Shown here: one piece after another, positions 58,993-64,000 of the stretch
How positions within the stretch are numbered: position 1 is the stretch's first letter
How the letters are laid out: every line of letters begins with the position of its first letter
Source: Cornus controversa
Taxonomy: Eukaryota > Streptophyta > Magnoliopsida > Cornales > Cornaceae
Length of the DNA stretch: 64,000 nucleotides
Direction: 5' to 3'
Assembly: GCA_026545225.1 (NCBI GenBank)
Contig: CM048847.1
Location: forward strand, 5,642,001 to 5,706,000
Notes under the pieces: generated by a model
Database searches by the model: none
The model's input: only the letters and a program-made list of their open reading frames with translations
What the model was told of the DNA's origin: nothing
Translations under genes and position numbers: made by a program

Positions 58993-59820
58993 GGTTACTT
59001 TCCCACATTTTCCCGTTCTTCTCACAACGGTCCTATACATGTATTTCGGACATATATGAATCAAGCATCTAAGATTCATGCTACACACTACATAAGTAAG
59101 TTACGAAAACACTTAGCATGCATTTCACCCCCACAAAGCCACATGTATGATTACCTATACATGTAAAACCTAGCATAAAACTCACATATGCTCACAAACT
59201 TTATTTAAGCACATTTTAATCATACTTCACCAATGCACACATTTTTATATGAAGATAGCATGTAACTCACATAAACCCACATATAATCACGTATATGTCA
59301 AATCCTGCATATAAGCCCTATATGCATGTATACTAGCATAAATATAATCATGCTTCCACTCGAGACATACATTTACTACAAGTAACTAGCATGCTTATTG
59401 TAACGCCTCGATTCCCAGACTCCCGGGCAACCGGAGGTTAACCTGTCTATTTAGCCCAATGAACCTTCATTACCCTCATTTACCGCAGAAGTTTAACTCA
59501 ATTCTTGCATATGAATACACACAACTCCACCTTAAACAATCCCCATGGGCCCTACACCAAGTCATACACCTTAGTGGGAATTCATTTATCCGTACTCTCA
59601 TGAATCACTCACTTTCAGGACTCAATTTGTGTGTTTGGAATATGAAGCAGATACCTACACCATTGGATAAAATTTCTAAAAATGCTAAATTTAAAAAAAC
59701 CACACTCAATTCCAATCTAGAATGAAGAAATTAGAATCGAAGTTTTGAAAAATGTTGTGAATAGTAATCTCGATTGTGCGAAATACCAATCTCGATTGTG
59801 CGAAACTGGCATCTCGATTG

Positions 59821-60878
59821 TGTCACGCCCCGATTTTCGACACCCGATTAGGAGCGAGGGAAACGGGGGTGAATCCTTAATTTCACCTCAAGATCCCACA
59901 CCTTAGTCTCATTATGATCTATTCTATTGCGGAAGCATTCTATATGTACACCCTTCAGGTGACATAAGATCATCAATGGCCCTTGCAAATGATTTTCATG
60001 AAAATCGGGCATGACCCATTCTAAATAATCAGCTCCTGGCATAATACACCTGCTTTACAATTCATATGGACACTTCTGGGCATGTGTCCCCCCAGCATTT
60101 ATATCTAGACAATAACAATGGACACTTCTGGGCACGTGTCCCCCCAGCATTCCTACAACATGCATAATATAGTCAAAAATACATGCCTCAGTCCTCGAAT
60201 GTCCGTATTAAATACATACATCACATGAATGAAATACATTTGAAGGAATTGACTCAACATAACCACTTCATACATTTAATCCAAATATATAACATTCATC
60301 TACCATCCTGAACATAAATTAGATTCTAAGGACTCTAACTACTACCTCTGCAACTGGTGCTATCAGTTTCCCCAACTGACTCCTTAATCGGCTATACCTG
60401 CAAAACCTGGGAGGGGGTGAGCTCAAAGGCCCAACAAGGTAAGTAGAACCATACTATCATCGCAGCAGCAGGTCGATCCTCACATATTCTCAAAAATATA
60501 CATGCACTTAAATATATCATAATATTTAAAGTCATGCCCATCCTAGCATACATGAACCAACAATGCACATGGCAGTTCTAACACTTATGCACATTTAAAT
60601 CAACTATACATGAATTATGAAAATCATTTACGACATGTTCAAAAGCAAAACACATCAAACATCAATATGTATAGAAACATATATGAACAGAAGCATTTAC
60701 ATGAACAATGTAAATCAAATACCACATCGTCTACTCAACAAGATCCATAGAGTCATGCATAAATGCACATCAAATCGCTACATGTCTACATGATATGTAT
60801 ACATACTTTTTACCCATAAACAATCACGTTTTTCAAATCATGCGTGATGCTTTCCACCTCAATGCATATACATAGATA

Positions 60879-60909
<31 letters not shown>

Positions 60910-61842
60910 CAAGTTGACAGTCACATTTCGTATATATAACTCACACCACAAATTTCCGGAAATCAATTCAATGGGGACTAAGCTTATCACACCATCCATA
61001 GTAAGGGTCTCTTCGGCACCCAAACTCTGCTTGTGCTTTATCGGGTTACTAACCCGAAGGAAGCACCTCCTCTTGGCCAAGTTTTGGGTCTTTCACCCTA
61101 GGGACCATTCCCTCATCTTAATTCTCAATGTTGTCACGCCCCAAAAACTCGCTTTTCAAATAGTGCACATAATCACATCAATGCACTTATCCACACCATG
61201 AATGCATTTTTGTCAAATCAATGCATTTTCCTTTCACCTCAAGATTGTCACAATGTCATCACACTCATATCATGGAAATCATCATGCTTATGCATTTTCA
61301 AGAAAGTCATATCTTTCATGCATAAATCTATAAACGTCACATTTTCACGTTTTTCACCAATGAACACACTTTTCACAGAAATCATTCATAATCACATTTG
61401 CACATACACAACATATATATAGATGTCACATCTTGCATATAATCACATATATACGTATATTAGCATAAATATAATCATGCTTTCATTCCAATCATGCATT
61501 TACTACGAGCAACCAACATGCATTCTTACAACCATATTCAATCATGCAAATATATATGTATATGTACATCATGTCACTCATACAGGTAGTAAAAACATAC
61601 ATAACACTTCACATATTTCATGCTTCCCAATGCCCTTCTATGCCATAATCAATCTAGCATGCATTTATACCACTGCACCACATATATGATCACATATATA
61701 TATTTACGTATACTCAACTCATGCATAAGAATCACATATGCATGCAAGGCAACATCTAGCTAAATATACATATATAATTTAGCATGCTTTACATGACTCA
61801 ATCTCTAAACATGCATATAACAATGCTCTAACCCTCCAAGCC

Positions 61843-61879
<37 letters not shown>

Positions 61880-63641
61880 ACCCACATATATATGTGTCCT
61901 CACATCCCACGTGTATATATATATAAACACCTTTATATATATATATGCACATATATATATATATATGCAAACGCCACATATTACTAAATTAAGAACATAT
62001 GTAAAATTAATCAATATAGTCAAATATACATAGAGATAGAGGCAAGAATCAACTTGCCTTAGGTCCCGCTTTTTCTGTGCCCGCGCCTGCCAAGCGGCCT
62101 ATTTCCATGCTTGACCCGGTCCTGTGTCAAAGTCCATACGAACAATTCCATCGGGCCACTTCATTTTCCTTTTTAATTTCCATGCTTGGTCCAATTTAAT
62201 TAGGCCCAAGAATAATCACAACTATCTTCAACCCAATCAATTTGCCCAAACCCAATTTAGCAGCCCATACATACATATTTAACTTGGGATCAAATACCAA
62301 GCCAAATTCATGGCTGTCCAACAAGGCCCAAATATCATCAATTACCAACTCACTTGGTTTATACAGTTGCCACCAACAGCCATAGCTACCGGCCGACCCA
62401 CCTAGTCACACCACCATGTACAAACCCATGGCTTCACCTAACCCATCAATAACCCAACCGAGTTCACCTTCCTACGACACCCAAACCCGTGAGCACCACA
62501 CCCACGACTAGCCCAAGGAAGCCCAGCCGTGAACTGACCCACGACCACCCCAATCGAAACCCATTACCACAATCAAACACCCACTCAACCAATCTTTAAC
62601 CTCAGCCATGGCTGTCCCACGAAGAAGGACCCAACCCTGTACAACCCAGCTGTTGCCAACCTCAAAGGAACGAACCGAAACTCGCCGGAACCACCGTTGA
62701 AGACCAGCCATGAGAACCCAGTCGGAGACCCAACACAAACCAGCGACCGAACCCAGCCGTCGGACAGCTGCCACCGTGAAATCGAAGGCTCTCCACCCCC
62801 GACAGTCTCCTCCAACAGCCAGCAACCACCGCTCCACAGCCGTGAACCAGAACCCCCTGCCGGAAACGACCACCGCCGTTCGTCGCACCAGCCGAGAAAC
62901 CGCCTTCAACTGCGCCAAACACGGCCCAGCCGTGTCTCCACCACCGTCGCCGCCGCAAGCCACCTCCACCGTGAGTGGTCGGCAGCCCCCAGTCACCGCC
63001 GCCGGTGCTCCTCCTCTCACGACTCCCGATCTCCCTTCCTCGGTTTCTCTTTCTCTCTCCCCGACTCCTCCTTCTCTCTCTTTCTTTCTTTTCTTTTTCT
63101 TTTCTTTTCTTTCTTTCTTCTTTCTTCTTTTCTCTTTTTCTTTTCTTTTCTTCTTTCTTCCCAGCCGACAGCTTGGTCTTCTCCTCTTATCCTTATTCTT
63201 TCTTTAATTGTAAACCACTAGTCTTCAAATAATTCTCCTTCACATGTCTTATATCTACATATATAATATATACATAATACACCACATGGGAACCCACTAA
63301 CACATATACACCTATACGTAAATACTTTACACATATACTTGTACATATATATGCCCATACATATACACAATTTTATGTGTATATATAATAATGTAGGTAC
63401 TTAATAGATATATTTATAATTTAATATAAATATATCCCTTATATATATATATCCATATATATATATATACACGTATCCTCCGGCATTATTATAATTCCAC
63501 GTACAAAATCTTCTCCATGTCTTTATAAATATATAATTCCATGTATATATATCCACCTTTGTTCCGAATTTAACTTATTCGAAAAAAATAAATTCGGTCA
63601 AAATTCACCCAGAACCGGTCAAAATAATTCCGGTCCTTACA
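59821..63641 (-). mobile_element. D4: solo LTR of family D (3821 bp)
   Basis: TGTCACGCCCC to GGTCCTTACA, exact target duplications GATTG at 59816-59820 and 63642-63646. Closest to D3 and D2: internal LTR-end motif at 61132, CGGGTTA hairpin near 61040, two GGACAC hairpins (60068-60089, 60120-60141), GGCAAG hairpin (62041-62058), TA microsatellite (61846-61878), and GC-rich and pyrimidine tracts (62480-63170). The 170-codon ORFs on both strands at 62508-63221 are composition artefacts. Confidence 0.9.
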
Positions 63642-63871
63642 GATTGTGCAAAAAAAAAATTTCAATTGTGCAAGAATATCACCCTCTCGGGACCTCAGAC
63701 TTGCAATATCTCGCACGATCGAAATAGGGGTTTTGATTGTGCGAAATTGCCCCTGTCTGGACCCTAAAAATAATCAAAAATCATCACCCCTTCGCACAAT
63801 CGAAATGGGGGTTTTGATTGTGCAAAATGGGCATTTTGTATGATCGAAATGCCCTTCCCAAGACTCCCAAC

Positions 63872-64000
63872 TAGGGGTGGCAATTTTCTTCGCCCCGATG
63901 GGTTTCTGTCCCGCTCGGCCCCTAATGGAGGGGATTTGGTCCGCCCCTAATAGGAGTAGGGGCGAGTATGATTTTTTTAAGAAAACCCGCCTAGTACCCG
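63872..64000. mobile_element. Possible hAT-type DNA transposon end
   Basis: TAGGGGTGGCAATTTTC followed by GC-rich repeats of CCGCCCCTAAT and GGGGCGAG resembles ends of plant hAT elements as I remember them. Only one end is in the window and no duplication can be tested. Confidence 0.3.

Larger units (their letters stand above)
57551..64000 (-). mobile_element. D5: D-like LTR, right end outside window, interrupted by F2
   Basis: Starts TGTCACGCCCCGATTCC, and 57551-58560 matches D1. It carries three GGACAC hairpins, two of them with a mutated arm (57729, 57780, 57828), and the GAGGGGGTGAGCTC box (58118). From about 58560 to 59000 it instead matches the middle of the C and F LTRs, then returns to D sequence up to 59398 where F2 is inserted. 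A mosaic LTR. Target duplication not testable. Confidence 0.7.
59399..64000 (-). mobile_element. F2: F-type LTR, right end outside window, interrupted by D4
   Basis: Starts TGTAACGCCTCG and matches F1 from 22103 onward, including the TTTCGATTGTGCGAAA array, which D4 splits (59762-59820, 63642-63855). Preceding five bases are CTTAT. Sequence leaves F similarity near 63870. Confidence 0.8.

Noticed and set aside
62508..63221. Overlapping ORFs of 100-175 codons on both strands in D4, and likewise in D3 (31927-32702), D2 (51216-51860) and D1 (9369-10340)
   Set aside because: They lie in GC-rich or pyrimidine-rich tracts of LTRs, occur on opposite strands at once, are low in complexity and are not conserved in frame among the four copies.

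Overview
The window is plant nuclear DNA, almost certainly angiosperm heterochromatin or intergenic space. It is AT-rich and built wholly of LTR retrotransposons inserted into one another; I found no host gene, rRNA or tRNA gene. Two lineages of the Ty3/gypsy superfamily are present. Athila-like elements (families A, B, G here) have LTRs of about 1.4-1.5 kb beginning TGAT, a primer site matching tRNA-Asp where one is preserved, and an extra ORF between pol and the 3' LTR. Chromovirus-like elements (families C, D, E/F; Tekay/Del type) have LTRs of 2.8-4 kb, a tRNA-iMet type primer site and a chromodomain. The species cannot be named from the sequence.

Layout, left to right. (1) 1-19947: a plus-strand family-A element (A2) that has lost its coding region. 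Nested in its 3' region is a complete minus-strand chromovirus C (2673-18404, TSD GTTTC). C itself carries a family-D solo LTR inside pol (D1, 6833-10644, TSD GACCT) and a family-B solo LTR in its 5' LTR (B2, 17001-18398, TSD GTTAC). (2) 19948-22102: protease, gag and leader of a chromovirus (E) related to C, followed by its 5' LTR (F1), which is split into 22103-23276, 50122-51105 and 54676-55404. (3) 23277-50116: a 27-kb family-A element (A1, minus, TSD TGCAT) inserted in that LTR. A1 contains solo LTR D3 in pol (28780-32818, TSD CAATA), solo LTR G in gag (35509-36900, TSD CTTGT) and a near-intact young element B1 in its 5' LTR (39434-49708, TSD TGTGC/TGTAC). (4) 51106-54670: plus-strand solo LTR D2 (TSD ACATC). 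(5) 55405-64000: an older LTR-like block (H), a truncated D-like LTR (D5), an F-like LTR (F2) with solo LTR D4 (59821-63641, TSD GATTG), and a possible hAT end at the right edge. At least 14 insertion events are visible; nine are bounded by 5-bp target duplications, eight of them exact and one (B1) matching 4/5.

Functionally nothing here looks autonomous. C has lost a catalytic integrase Asp and carries many nonsense codons. A1 keeps gag, protease, RT and RNase H in one frame, but nearly all of its integrase has been removed by an in-frame deletion and its RT active site reads Asn-Asp. B1, the youngest element (LTRs of 1438 bp each, about 20 differences by eye), has lost RT, RNase H and the integrase core, again in frame, yet it transposed recently. 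Both A1 and B1 keep a homologous protein of about 400 residues in the envelope position, with no visible signal peptide or membrane segment.

The most unusual signal is not a gene. The LTRs and untranslated regions carry sets of short hairpins whose arms are conserved or change in a compensatory way while loops and surroundings drift. Arrays of family-specific palindromes occupy the same place in different families, and the middle cassettes of the D-type LTRs appear to have been swapped between families.
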